From: Chrysomallon squamiferum
Lineage: Eukaryota; Mollusca; Gastropoda; Neomphalida; Peltospiridae
Length of the DNA stretch: 59,500 nt
NCBI GenBank assembly: GCA_012295275.1
Contig: CM022672.1
Span: 17,687,894-17,747,393, forward strand
Reading direction: 5' to 3'
The position numbers were made by a program, and so were the translations under genes. Numbering within the stretch: the first letter of the stretch is position 1; each line of letters opens with the position of its first letter. This document shows, one piece after another, positions 13,401 to 26,800 of this stretch. Under the pieces are notes generated by a model, which was given only the letters and a program-made list of their open reading frames with translations, was not told where the DNA came from and searched no databases.

Positions 13401-16400
13401 TCTTCACAAAAAAGATAAAATATAACTATGGATGTTATTTCTTTAACAATATATTCTTTATGAAAAACCACTTTACAACTCAGACATTATTGCTTGTGAC
13501 TGAAGAAGTCAAACATTTAGATTTGGCAAAAACATGATAAGATTCTTTATTAGTACTGGGGGTGCTGTTTTTGCTGGCTGCTTTTGTGTGAGTTATGATG
13601 GCACCAGATATTTTTGGTTCGTTTCAGTTTTCTTTTTTTTTTGAAAACTTTTTTTTGGGCTGAGGATTAATGTTGTCTCAGATAAAAGATTTTGAGATTT
13701 CATAAAAATCATGTACCTGGCATTTTCAAATGTGGTCAGTTCCAGCTGGATGCCAAATAAAACACGAGCCAACGATCAGCTTTAGCTTTTCTAAATGGAG
13801 TCCAGCCAACCACTGAACAATTAACAGATTTAGTTTTCAAATTGGAGAACTGTTCCAAACTCATAAGATCTGGCATTTAAAAGCAGTTAAAGGATTTAAG
13901 TACAGGGCTTATGCTCATAACAATATGACTTGCAGCTGTGGTTTCCAAATCAAGCCCAAACAGGTTCTTATCATATTTTTGCCTAATCTAAATGCTCTGT
14001 GCTTCACTTCTTCAATCACAAGCAATGCAGTCTGAGCTGTAAAGTGGTTTGTTATAATTCCTCGTTTGAGTCTTTGTGGACACAGCTGGCAAGACAAACA
14101 ACTGTTGTCATTTCATAATACCTACATATCAGAATTCTGAGTGGTATGGGGAAAAGCACACTATTTCAACTGTACAAAGGCTATCACGTACAGTAGACCA
14201 CATATGATATATTTTATAAATTGTCACACTACAGTAAGTATGTAAGGTAGTACAACTTCTACACTAAGGTAAACAAATTCAGACATTTATAAATAGGACT
14301 GCTATTGTACATTAAGTAAATGGTTTAAGTGTAAAAAAAGTGTAAATCAGTACATATACATTTCCCACTTGTATCTCTAGATTACACTGCAGTCACACAC
14401 AAGCAGACACTGAAACCAGCCTAGAAGGGTTCTGATTACTGACTGTCATCTTGTTTACAAGACAAAAATGACACTGCCTTATGTACATTTTAGTTATTAT
14501 GTTTTTTCTTAAGTAACATCTAAATTAATGTATATTTTACTTTTATTTCGACAGCAGAGTTTATACTGCTGGCAAGTTTCCAGTACTGATTCAAATACAT
14601 GACAAAGTAATTGAATACATTACATAATCATTTAAAATTTAAATTATTTATTTGCAATTTTAAATTATTTATAAATTATAATTATATATATATATATATA
14701 TATTAGTATTATTTATTTTAACATTTTCTTAACTTATGGGGGTGTAACTTATGTTATCACTACCATAATTATAATATAAATTGTTCTTGTTTTTCATAAT
14801 TAATGGAAATACTGTTCTGAACAGTCAACAAAAGATATTTTTTTTACATATTACTTCGGTGCATTTCATTATTTCAAGACAGTGTATTATCTATTTATTT
14901 ATTTGACAAAACCCTTGGAGATACTCAACCCAGATGTTCAGTACAGTGTTCAGTACAGTGATATGTGTCCATTTATACAAAACAATATCTGCTGTGTAAT
15001 ATAACCCCATAAAAACTGTAAGCAGCTCACTATGTCATGAATTACAGTCATACATTTTTATAACTTTAAAATCACTGACAAGCACAATTTGTTGAAGTGA
15101 GACTGATAAACAAACTTTAAAATTTATTTATTTATTTATTTATTTATTTAGTTGTCTCAGGTTATCATAATAAAAATATTTTTAAAAAATGTATTTATCC
15201 TGATGGTGTATATATTTTCTCTTCACAAAGTAATTAATTAAAATGTGTAGATAAATATATCACCAAGTACACGAAAAGCTGTAATTATATATTTCCTGAT
15301 TACTATAAAAATATACTTTTTTTGAGTTTAGTCTAATTTATGTTTACATAACAACATTAAATCAACTTTTTACAAATTTATTTATTTCTTTTTTATTATT
15401 ATTATTTTATTATTGTTTTGTTTTTTTCTTGTGTTGTTCTTGCTGTTTGGGATTTTTTGTTTATATAAAACAACATATATTTTAATTTAAAAAAAAAAAT
15501 ATAATAAAAATAAATATTTTAACTTCAGTAATAAAATTTTACCCTTAAATTGTATTTGAACACAAAAGCATTTCATTTATAATAAAGTATTAAATACTCA
15601 ATTCAAATATGATAAAGAAAACAAATAAAGGTACTTTTTTCAAAAACTATGAATTTTTTTTTTTTTTTTTTTTTCAAATCTATTCTCACAAAATTAGAAA
15701 AACAAAGTGGAAATAAAAATTATTACTAACCTCAGCCAGTATATCATGTGTTTCATTTCCATATGTTTTTCCCATTCTGTACTTGAGATGTGGTATATAA
15801 CCCCGGTATCTGAAAACAATGAAATGATGCAGTATTTATTTCATATGTAGCAAATTATTTCACAATATATTATTTCTTAAATAACAACAATACAATGTAC
15901 TTTAAAATGTGTCTAAAAAATGTGTATGAATTCTACAAGATACTAATTAACAAAAAACTTAATGAAATGGTTTTGACAATTATGTTTACCAACACATTAA
16001 AAATATAAGAAGAAATTGAATCATTTTGTTTGTAATTCAGAGCAAAGTAACAGTATATGTATTAATTTTTTTTTTTTTTTTTATTTACTTAAATTATTAA
16101 AAGTTGTATTATCTGGAGATTTTCTTTTATGACATTTAAAAAAAAAAAAAAAATGTATGTTATATATATTATTTATATTCACCATTTGTGAAATGAATAT
16201 GATCACATGTAGTTTTCAGTCTCTTACTCTTTGTATTATTCTAGATTTATTACCTTATTATTTATTACATTCTTGGTTTATGCACATATTATGATAATCA
16301 TTATTATTATATAACAGAGACATCAATATCATTTTGAACAGTTTACTTTAATAAACTGGGCTATTTCTTGCTTAAGAAGGAGGTTTTAGAAATAATTTTG

Positions 16401-16587
16401 GATAATTTTTCTTTAATATAATGCATGGCATGATTCTTATAATTCGCAATATCATATCGTTAATTGCTTATCAAATTCAACTTTCAAGTTACTAAACTTA
16501 CCCTGGAACTTGAGTGCCATCTTTAAATGCGGCAAACGCTCGTCTCTGTTCAATCGTGGGACCTCCTCCAAAAGCGGTCGTCGTCAT
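10437..16587 (-). CDS. Ciliary microtubule inner protein 2 family (FAM166/CIMIP2-like)
   Basis: Seven coding exons in transcript order: 16587-16502, 15809-15731, 12499-12376, 11919-11692, 11355-11175, 10953-10847, 10552-10437. Every junction is GT-AG, phases agree, and the total is 306 residues. The protein carries four G-Y-x-G-Y-[IV]-P repeats, at about residues 29-35, 94-100, 185-191 and 262-268. After three of them comes an [RF]xG-x-T-Y-G element (YRMGKTYG, FRFGSTY, YAFGHTYG). This repeat pattern is the hallmark of FAM166/CIMIP2 proteins, which sit on the inner wall of axonemal doublet microtubules in motile cilia and sperm. I cannot decide between CIMIP2A and CIMIP2B orthology. It is head-to-head with the TRPV gene, 1.17 kb between start codons. 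The large intron 15730-12500 holds an inverted-repeat element. Confidence 0.82.
13465..14050. mobile_element. Inverted-repeat (foldback or MITE-like) element in the CIMIP2 intron
   Basis: The segment 13465-13545 on the plus strand is closely matched by the reverse complement of 13964-14050. Shared landmarks are ACCACTTTACA, CTCAGAC, ATTGCTTGTGA, TGAAGAAGT, CATTTAGATT and ATGATAAGA. The arms are imperfect and enclose about 420 bp. The enclosed DNA is less AT-rich than its surroundings. No transposase frame and no clear target-site duplication were identified, so the class is unknown. Confidence 0.6.
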
Positions 16588-17753
16588 TTTGCACAGAATA
16601 CAACCAAACACCTTTTTCTTCTTTATTTTTTTTTATTCTCACCTTTAACAATAACAGATGTGTGAACCCTCTTTACAAGTTTGTCTGTGTATGCCCCTTT
16701 CCGCTCGTTACCGATGACGCAACATCGTTGCTATGGTCAAGTACCGAAGAGCCAATGAAATATCTTCTTATATAACGGAAATTGTCCCGACGTTTTCAGG
16801 ACAGTGTTATAGTCTCTATCAATAAATCCGTTCTAGTAACGGAAAAATTAATGTAAAAACTACGTCTGTATCTAAACTAAAAGAATGAAGAGTAATAAAA
16901 ATATTAAATCTGTATTATGACAACAGTCTTACAGATATATGTTTTCCAAATTTCAAATGATTTATAAAATGTATGTATTCATATTGTACATTATAAAGTA
17001 TATAAAATAAATAAATAATAATAACAACAAAAGAAAGCTGTTTGCATAAAGTATAAATCATAACTACATTTATTGTCAAGAAGAACTAAGAATTCTTCAT
17101 AATATCATTGTGAATCATGTACAAACCAATTCAGTCAATAAATAAATGTCTGTTTTACGAGCACAAAATTTGTGTTAACGGTTATTAGATAACAATGAAA
17201 TAAAATATATGCTTATATAAAGAATAGTAATAATAAATGTAAGAATAAAAAAGTATTCATTGCCGCCACTCCCTGTATGACTGCTAAAAATATTTTATAT
17301 AAATAAAAAAAATAAATAAATAAAATTAAAAATTAAAAAAATAACTTACTACAGACTTTGATTAATTTCATGAAAAAACACAAGAAAACATCCGCTGCCT
17401 CCAGTCCCCGAGTTTCTGATGCCGATCAGCTAGGAATTGTTAATGCATGCAAGCTAGTAGGCACTTACAGAATCACATACCTGTTTTAAATGTAAAGAAA
17501 AATAAATAATGTTTTACATCTAAAGATGGCAGGGGAAAATATTACTGCATAGTATTTTATTATTATTATTTTTTTTATTTACAATTTTTGTAAACAAAGA
17601 TAAATTGAAACTGATTATAACATATAGTTTAAAATAATTATGGTTGCTGAGCAGCCATTTTGACGCTAACTTTAGGAAGTTAAGAGTATCAAAACTATAC
17701 GCACTTCTCTTTCAGTCTGATCAACCGTTTTTAGACACTATATAATTATTAAT
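16588..17753. promoter_or_regulatory. Shared upstream region of CIMIP2 (minus) and TRPV (plus)
   Basis: This 1.17 kb separates two divergent start codons. Near CIMIP2 are a CCAAT word (about 16752) and GTTGCTATGG (16727-16736), which resembles one half and centre of an RFX X-box but has a poor second half. Near TRPV is an imperfect palindrome TGGTTGCTGAGCAGCCA (from 17641). No TATA box stands out in the AT-rich background. Assignment of any factor is inference. Confidence 0.35.
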
Positions 17754-20700
17754 ATGGAGGTTACCAAAGGCGTTAAAAATCAAGCTAACAATGAATCTAA
17801 TGATTTGTATAGACTTGTTGATTTGAAAGGAAATGGCCACTTAGTTAAATTAATGAAGAATGCCAGATGGAGCAAAAACTACACTCCTGTGAATGAGGCC
17901 TTGGAAACTGATGTTTTACCATTTTTAATAAAAAAAGGAGAGGGTGAAGAAGTTTCAATTACCGATTTAGTAAAAGCCAGAAATGAAGAAGCAGGCCGAC
18001 CTAAACCTAAAAACAAAACGCCAGGAAATCAAAAAGAAAGTTATATACCAAAGAAACCAGGTATTAATATGTTTTAATAACAAGATAAGTAATATTTTTG
18101 AAATACATATACATATTGACATTGGCGGACATTATTATACTACTCAAAGCCGCCCAAATTCTCCACCAAAAGAACATAAATTGAAAAATCAACAATAACA
18201 ATTTATATATAGGGCCTACATATGGAGCTGAATAATAGATTGTTGCTATATAATAATTATATTTTTACTATAATAAAAATTATTTAAATTTTAAGTAAAG
18301 CAGAGTAAAAAACCTTGTGTACAAATTATATCAATCACAATCACTGTCTTGGTTATTCTGGTTGTTTTGCACCTGATCATAATACAGTTTTCTGAAACAA
18401 ACATGGTAATCTGGCCAATTAGGGTACTAGGAAATAACATGGGGGGTATCCAAGTGATGAACCATTATAAATATATATATATATATATAAAATGGAGATA
18501 GAATCAGATAGACACATATATACACATAATATTGTGTAGATTCCGAGAAGATTTAAGCCTGACTTAAAACATTTATTTATATTTGATTCCTTTGACTGCA
18601 TATTCAGATTAAGTGGATGTCTTTACAAGTACTTAATGTAGAAATTTTAAATGCTGACTGAAATAATAAAAAATAAAGCCCGAATATAGTGTCACTGTAA
18701 AAATATTCTTTTATTTTCTTTTTAGTTTTATTCGTAACTCCTTTATTTAGAATTTGGTTTACACTTTTCAAAAAATGAATTTTCTTTTTTTAAATCTTTT
18801 TTCTAAAAAAAGTAAAAAGAACACGCACAGTATGTTGGGACAGAAAAAAACGTGGAACGGTAGGAGAATCTATACTTCATCTTTGTCTTCTTAACTCAAC
18901 AATCGTGCACGCAGAATTGGCAAAACGTCTCATCAACAGGTTTCCCAAACTTGTTAATGATATTTATTTGGGAGATGAGTACTATGGTAAGTGATTCATA
19001 CAATTTTTTTTTATTAATTACTTTTCAGACTGTAATCAGTAACAAAGAGTCAAACGATAATAGTAGTGTAAAGGTATTTTCTTCCAGGACACTCAGATAT
19101 GTTCATACAAAATTATTTTGTAATATAGCTGCACAGTATATTAAAGTGTTTTTGTGTAACAGTAAAAGCAAATGGCATAAATCTATTTTGTATCCTTTGA
19201 GTTATTGTTAATAACAAGGTATTAAAATGAAGAAGCCTTGAGATTGGAATTTTTTTTTTTTTTTTTTTTTTTTTTTGTAACTTGAAGAGAAAGGATGTAG
19301 ATAGTTCATTATTGTAGTACATCCTATGTCTATCAGGGAGTATTTTTATACATTTCTTTACGGAAGTCAAGATAAAAAATAAAAGGTTTGTTATTTTATT
19401 GTTGTATGGTATTACCAGCAAAATTAAAATGGATGCAAGAAATAACAACTAAAAAATAAAAAAATTTAAAAAGTACCACCAGTTCTTTAGAGGTATGCAG
19501 AAAGTGCTTTGACCTTTTTTCTTTCCACCATGCAATTTCTGATTTGAATTATTAAGAGTAATGCATATCTAAAATAATAATAATAATAATAATAATAAAT
19601 AATAATAATAATAATAATATGTATGTATTTAGAAGTCAAATCACTAGTTAGTAATTCAATTTCATTCAGGTGAAAGTGCACTGCACATGGCCATAACCAA
19701 TGAAGATCCAGGAATGGTGAGATTTCTACTTAATAAAGATGCTGACTGTCATGAACGATGTTGTGGTAACTTTTTTTGTCCAGATGACCAGAAAGATTCC
19801 AGGACAGACAGCCTGGAGCATGAATGGGTAGATGTGTGTGAGAACACAAATTATGAAGGGTAAATCAATCACATTTATACAAGTACTTACATAAAGTTTT
19901 GTTTATTGTTTTTCTCAAGGCAAAAATTCACCATCATATTTTATGAAAACTTTGAAATCTATCACTTTGAACGCTTTCTCTCTTAATTATGTCTCAGAGA
20001 AAAAAAAGAAAAAAAAAAAAAAAGAAATGCCACATATTTAAACACTGATGAAGAATATATTAAATATGTTTCTATATTATGTTTTGTTTATTTGTTATTA
20101 TTTTTTTTTAATTTCTGTCTTTAATATTTTGCTGTATAGTTGTTTAAATTATATTTATTTAATTATATGTAGTTATTTAAATACTTTTTGTTTATATATT
20201 TAAAATATTTTTTTATATATATTTAAAATGTTTTTAATGATTATAAATACATTTTAAAGCACTAGTATTCTTTTCTTAGACATTTATTTAATTTTTTCTA
20301 GTGGTTATTTCGAATGCTTTTTTTTTTTTTTAAATTCCTGAATTTATTATATGTTTTTGTAATGCAGCCATGTCTATCTTGGTGAATACCCACTGAGCTT
20401 TGCAGCATGCTTAGGGCAGGAGGAATGCGTACGACTTCTTCTTCAAAAGGAAGTAGAAGTGAATCGTCAAGATGCAAATGGAAACACTGTTATGCATATG
20501 CTTGTTATTCATTCAAACAAGGTAATTTTGATGACTTAGTACCATCATTCTTCATAAATTTTTAGAATATTACATTCTGTGTCATTAAAAAAAAAAAAAA
20601 ATGTATTTCTGGGATGCAGGCCAGAGCAGATGCCATTTATACAAATAAATCATTTTATAATTACAACAATAAAACAAAACAATTAAGTTAATTTTAAAGG

Positions 20701-22953
20701 AACTTAATGCAGTAATAATTACTGATGCCGAATGTAGAAAGCTTGATGTTTTTTCATTATTTTTTTATTTTTAATATTTTATTATTATTATTAATATTAT
20801 TATTATTATTATTAAAAAATACTGTTAATTTTTGGGGGGCAGTTTACAGTTACTTAGTTGTGTATTATTTGATAGAGTATGAGGTATTACTAGCTAACAA
20901 ATGAAGTACAGATGATTACAGATTCAGAATACAGGCAATTAGGGATGGTTAATGTCTCGGGCAATATGAAAGAACAGTTAGTTACCAGTAGTAACACATT
21001 ATTTAGAGGGACTACAGATCACTGCTAAACAGTGAAATTTTTATAAAATCATTTAGTAATACAGTATAGAGCATCATTAATTTCTATTAAAAGACTACTT
21101 TTGCTACAGAAGAATGTTGCACATCATATTCAAAGATAAAAAGTTATATTACTTTTTTTCTTCTCATTTTATTATAAATCATTGTGTTCCAGATAAGATT
21201 TGAAATATTTGTTAGTTACATACCAGTATTATTTTATGTTGATTATATTTCATTGTTTGTTTTGTAGGATAACCCAAAACTGTTGGTGAGTTGATTGTAT
21301 TAATTTTTTTTTAGTTACTAGTACTTTGTTGCAGCTGTTAATGATAACCTGTATCTTAAATAAAAAAGGACACATTTATACAGATACTTCTGTCATTACA
21401 TCAGAAAAAAAAAAAAATTGATGTTTTTTGAATTTTATAATGCATTCAACATGTTTTATTTATGGTTACCTGAAGTCAGACATGTCTTGGGCTACTCTTT
21501 ACTAATTATTTTTGAATACATCACCCTATAGCATGTGACATGATAATACACACCACAGTCTTTGTTACAAAGCTCTGATGCACTAGTTGGGGATAAACTT
21601 CAATACAAAATTTCAAACCAGATGTACGAATATTTATTTATGCTTTATGAAGCTTCATCTACTCAGATATTACAAATCTCAGCATTATTTAGCTGACTCC
21701 TGGGTGGTTTTTTTTTTTTCTTTTTTTTTCTTTTTTTTCTTCTATTTTTCTTGGGGTTTTTTTTTTTCTGTTTTTTTTTTTAATGTGTCAAATAATAATA
21801 TAACCAACTAATTAATTCAACAGGACATTTTTGACCTGCTACACAGCAAAGGTGCTAAGCTAGATATCAAAAATAGACAAGGCCTTACTCCATTGACTCT
21901 TGCAGCTAAACTTCCACGTAAGAAGGTTTGTACTTACAGTTATTTGTTCATTCAGGATTATAATGCGTCTGTGAGTGTGATATAATTTTTTATTTTTATT
22001 TTTCCTGCTGTATTTAATATATTATAACTGTTAAAAGGATGTACACCTTTCTTTATTTCTTTTCATTTTTTTTTTTTTTTTTTTTGAACATTTTAAAAAC
22101 AGAAAATTCCATGAACAAGTATGTACTTATAACTGTTTGTTGATTCATGGTTATAACTTGTTTGAGATGGTTAATTTTTTTTTTATTATTATTATTTATT
22201 TCTTTTTTTTTATTGTTTTTCTTCTGTTATAATTTATACATAATGTGTCATAATTTTTCATGAGGTTGTTTGCCATTGTAAAATAATAATAAAATAAATG
22301 TGTTAAGTTTATATTAATATAAATACTTTTGATGAATACACATTTTTACATGTTCTAATGAAATATTAAAATTATTTGATAATGGACAGGTTTTTTGTTG
22401 TAGTCAAACCTGTTGCTGGGGTATAAATATTTCTTATCTAATATTTTAGCAATACTGTTTTCCAAAAAATACAGATGTTAATTTATATACATAAATAATA
22501 ATAATCTTTGTACATTAAATTTCTCTGTAATCTGCACATAAATTCATAATTGAAAATTGTAACTCTAATTATTTGGGTAATGATTTTTATTTTGAATATT
22601 ATGTCAAGATTATCTCAGTATGGAAATTATAATAATTACACAAAAATCTCTGAAGAAATGTAAAATACAAGTTTTGATTTTGTCAGCCTGACATTTCAAA
22701 GTTAGAATTGTGTAATGTTTATATTTAAAACAAAGTTTACTATTCTCTGTCATTTGAAGTAAGTGGCGTACCCTTTAACTGTAATTTGACTTTGTCCAGT
22801 TGCATTTAGAATTATTACATAGGAAGCTGTAAAACATGTTCTTAAACTGAAAATTTTAAAGAATAAAAGTAACAGTAAACAAGTAGTATAAAGAAGAAGA
22901 GAAATATTTTTTAAGACAGAGTAATAATACTAATACTAATAATGATGATGGTA

Positions 22954-22991
<38 letters not shown>

Positions 22992-23825
22992 AATAAATAA
23001 ATTAAATAAATGTATCCATGGTTAAATAATATTTGGGTTAGTTTGAATAGTTTTTCTTTTTTTCTTCGAAAATGTTCTGTTCATGATTTCTTTTTCAGAT
23101 ATATGAACATATTCTGGAAAAGGAGCGTACAGTACACTGGACATTTGGTAAAACAATGTGTGCGAGTTACCCTCTCAAGGAGATTGACACCATATCTAGT
23201 GACGGCGAAATTAACAAAAATTCCGCCCTTAATCTTATCGTGTATGGGGTTAGTGCATTTCCTGTTAACTAATCCATCGCTTAAGTTAGTTATCTGAGCA
23301 CGTAATATTTAGTGGTTATTTTTTTTAACAATTTGACCATTATTATTGTTATTATTATTATTATTATTTATAAAATAATATTGTTTCTTCTTTTAATAAA
23401 TGATGTCTGGACAGATGTTTTAATCCATTTTATGAGGGCAGCCGGTGATAAAAACATCTTTATTACTGACTTCAGATGCTTTTGATTACAGGAAAAGGCA
23501 GAGCATTTGGACATGATGGTCGGCCTTGTGGTCAATCTCCTGGAAGATAAATGGAAACATTTTGTGAAGAAAAGGTACAAAAATACAACTGAGAGAAATG
23601 TACTTTGAAGAATAATTGATTATTTTTATTTATTTGTTGTTCATTTTAGACAAAAGTAAGCCACAAAACTAGATTATAATTTTTTTTTTTTGTGAAATGT
23701 TTTAAAAGGTTAAAACATCTTAAAGTAACTGTGAATAATGTTCATAATATTTTTTGAATGTTGATGTGAAACTTTATACATACATACCTATATGCATGTG
23801 CAAGCACGCACGCACACACACACAT

Positions 23826-23859
<34 letters not shown>

Positions 23860-26800
23860 CCCACCTAGCTTGGTCTCTTTTGATTTCATTATGTTGGACC
23901 GAAAATTATATCTTTTATTTCCACTGAGAGTGTGATTTTATTTTTTATTATTTCAGTTTTTACAAAAGATTTGTGGTGTTTGTGGTGTATTTTATTTGTT
24001 TCTTCACATCATTCATACTGCGACCTGCAAAAGATATTTGTGTAGGCTTGAATGACACGCAGAGTAATGAAGGCTGTAATACAGAGAATGAAACTGCTGA
24101 TCCATGCTATCTGTTGAAAGCTTACCAAACTGAGGACAAAGTGAGACATTTAATAATTATTTTGTTTAGATAAAAATAGCATTACAGTTCTATGGGATAC
24201 TTGGATGGGATTAAAGGGCTCTTAGGCCAAAGATGGCAATAATCCAGAAAAGTCAATCACTATCTTTATTAAAGAAATCAGTGATTAAGGACATCATTTT
24301 ATGATTAATACAACATTTACCAGTTTTTAACTTCGGCTAAGAATATTTGACATCTAAATGCTGCAATGATTTTTATATTTTTAAACAGAGGGAGAAATTC
24401 ATAAATATATCTACCTTTAGAAGGAATAATAAATAATCCATCAGAAAGTAATTCTCTCTTTATGCTTTATTTTGTTCCATTAGTGTTATTAAAATGCAAA
24501 GATTTGTAAGTATGAAAAAGTCTTTTTCTGACTGTTAACTATCACAGTAGCCAAACACTGAGAATGTTGTATTATTTTACTTTTAATTATGTCTATTTCT
24601 TGCTCATTTCCTGTTCCTACTTCATAAATGCGTTTCTAATTTTGAAGAGTAAATAAAAAGTCTTGACAAAAATGTTAATTTCTATGAAATACGGTTAAGA
24701 AAATTTCAGTAATCTCTAAAGTGCTAATGTAACTTTTGCTGTGTTTGGTTTTTCAAGGCAAGACTAGGATTAGAAGTAGCGGTTCTTATAGGAGCGATTA
24801 TCTATATTTGTTTAGCAATGAAGAACATATTTCGTCAAGGGATCTGGATTTTCTTAACCACAATGGTAAGTGAGAGTTTATTATGTTGAATGGTCACTGT
24901 TAGATTGGCTGGGTAAAATGAAGATAACTATTACTTTTGTATATTATTCAAAGATGCTGTAGTGAAATGAACACATACATTCTTTTTCTCTATAACTCCT
25001 TTCAAACTGAAAGTTTTGTATATTTACAAATTTTACTATTTTTTGTTAGTTAGTTTTTCTTCAATGAGATTTTAAGATTTTACCTACTAATACTAAGCAT
25101 GCTTGTAGCCAAACAAATAATATAGACTACTTTAATTACTTAGTAAAGCAATTTTCATACATTTAAATATTTTATGAAAATGCCCTTTCCAATCTTTTAG
25201 TATACTCCTCTTAACCTTTTAGTATTTCTTAATCTAACAACGTTACTTGTTTTATTACAGAAAGCTGCACCTGCTGCATTTTTGTTTCTTTTTTCCTGTT
25301 TCATGGTAGTCTTCATGCTACCTGGTCGAGCTTTTTGTTTCAGTCAGTATGAGGATGTTGTTGGGGTGTTGGCAATATTGTCTACTGCTCCTTACTTCCT
25401 CTTCTTCTGCAGGTTTGTATCATTCAAAAAGAGATGGTGTCTGTAGCTTAGTGATTATAGCTTTGGCTAAAGATGTTAAGAGTTGCAGGACAATTCCTTT
25501 ATTTGAAACGATATTCTGTTCCAGCCAATTATCATACCACCAGTTTATTAAAGTATAGCTTTCCTTTATGTTGCAAGGTTGAATTTAAAAATAATTTCCC
25601 GTTAAATGATAAAATAGCGACCAGCTTGCAGCTTTTTTTATTTTAAATAATTGTTCTATAAAAACAGAAAAGAATTAATTAAAAATAAATAATTTAAACG
25701 TTTCATTTTAAATTATCATGCATGAATACTAAATATATTTAATATGATGATATATCATGAAACTATTTTATTTTACTGATTAATGCCATTCAAAAAATTT
25801 GTTACATCTATTTCTCATAAAACCATAGTTTACAATTAATGTAATAATTCTTTAAATTTAATTCATTACTTATTTCAAAATAACATAAGTAAAGATATTC
25901 GTAAATGACATCAGGGTCAAATTGTGTTATGAATTTTCAGAGGTGTCCCGAAAATTGGTCCATTTGTTGTCATGATCTACAAAATGATCAAAGGTGATCT
26001 GCTGCGATTTTTCATCATCTATGCCATCTTTGTCATCGGGTTTTCACAAGGTAAATTTGTTGCTTTGCAGGAAAGTTTTATTTCAGAACCTCTGCAGAAT
26101 TTATGTTTGCATTAACATTAGAATAAACTTTTAACAGCAACAGATTGCAGAATCAGCCCTACTCTGTGTGTCTGTTGCAGTGTTTCCCATTCTCTGTCCC
26201 ATCATCAGTTTTTCAAAAGCTATGATATATACTTTCCTGTCTATGAGAAGGTGCATAAAAAATATCCTGTACTGCTTGTTATAAACAGTAGTTGTTGGAA
26301 TGGTGGCAGAGGTTTTCTTGTGTTATGTTATGATCATTAACACTAATGACCTTTGGCATTAAACATTCATCAGTTTCTAAACTGAAATATATTATTAACA
26401 CACTTGTAGTATTAATGTCACTATAACTTTAGGTAATGTAGTTCACAAGGATATAACAACATACTGGGACTGATGTATTTGACTCGTGTTCAGTGTAAAG
26501 AAACAACTTTATTCTTAAAGGATCTTAGAAAACATTTAAGAAATTTCTGTTTAAATGTTTTCTAAGATCCTTTAAGAATAAAGTTGTTTCTTTACCCTTA
26601 CATGTGAGAGACAGGTGTCACCATGTTGTATGTTATTTAAAAATAGTCGTATAGGCTGAGGATTTTTAGCAAAAAATCAAAAAATATTTGTATCTTACAC
26701 TTTTCATAACAAGAAATGATAAAAAATATTTTGTAAAAGTTCTTAAACTTTTCATAAATAGAAATGATAAAAACTTGAATATTATATTCTTAAAAGTTCA

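Noticed and set aside
18102-18198. Open frame just after TRPV exon 1 ([15 protein letters not shown])
   Set aside because: Looks protein-like but has no acceptor before it and is out of frame with exon 1 read-through; too short to support a gene.
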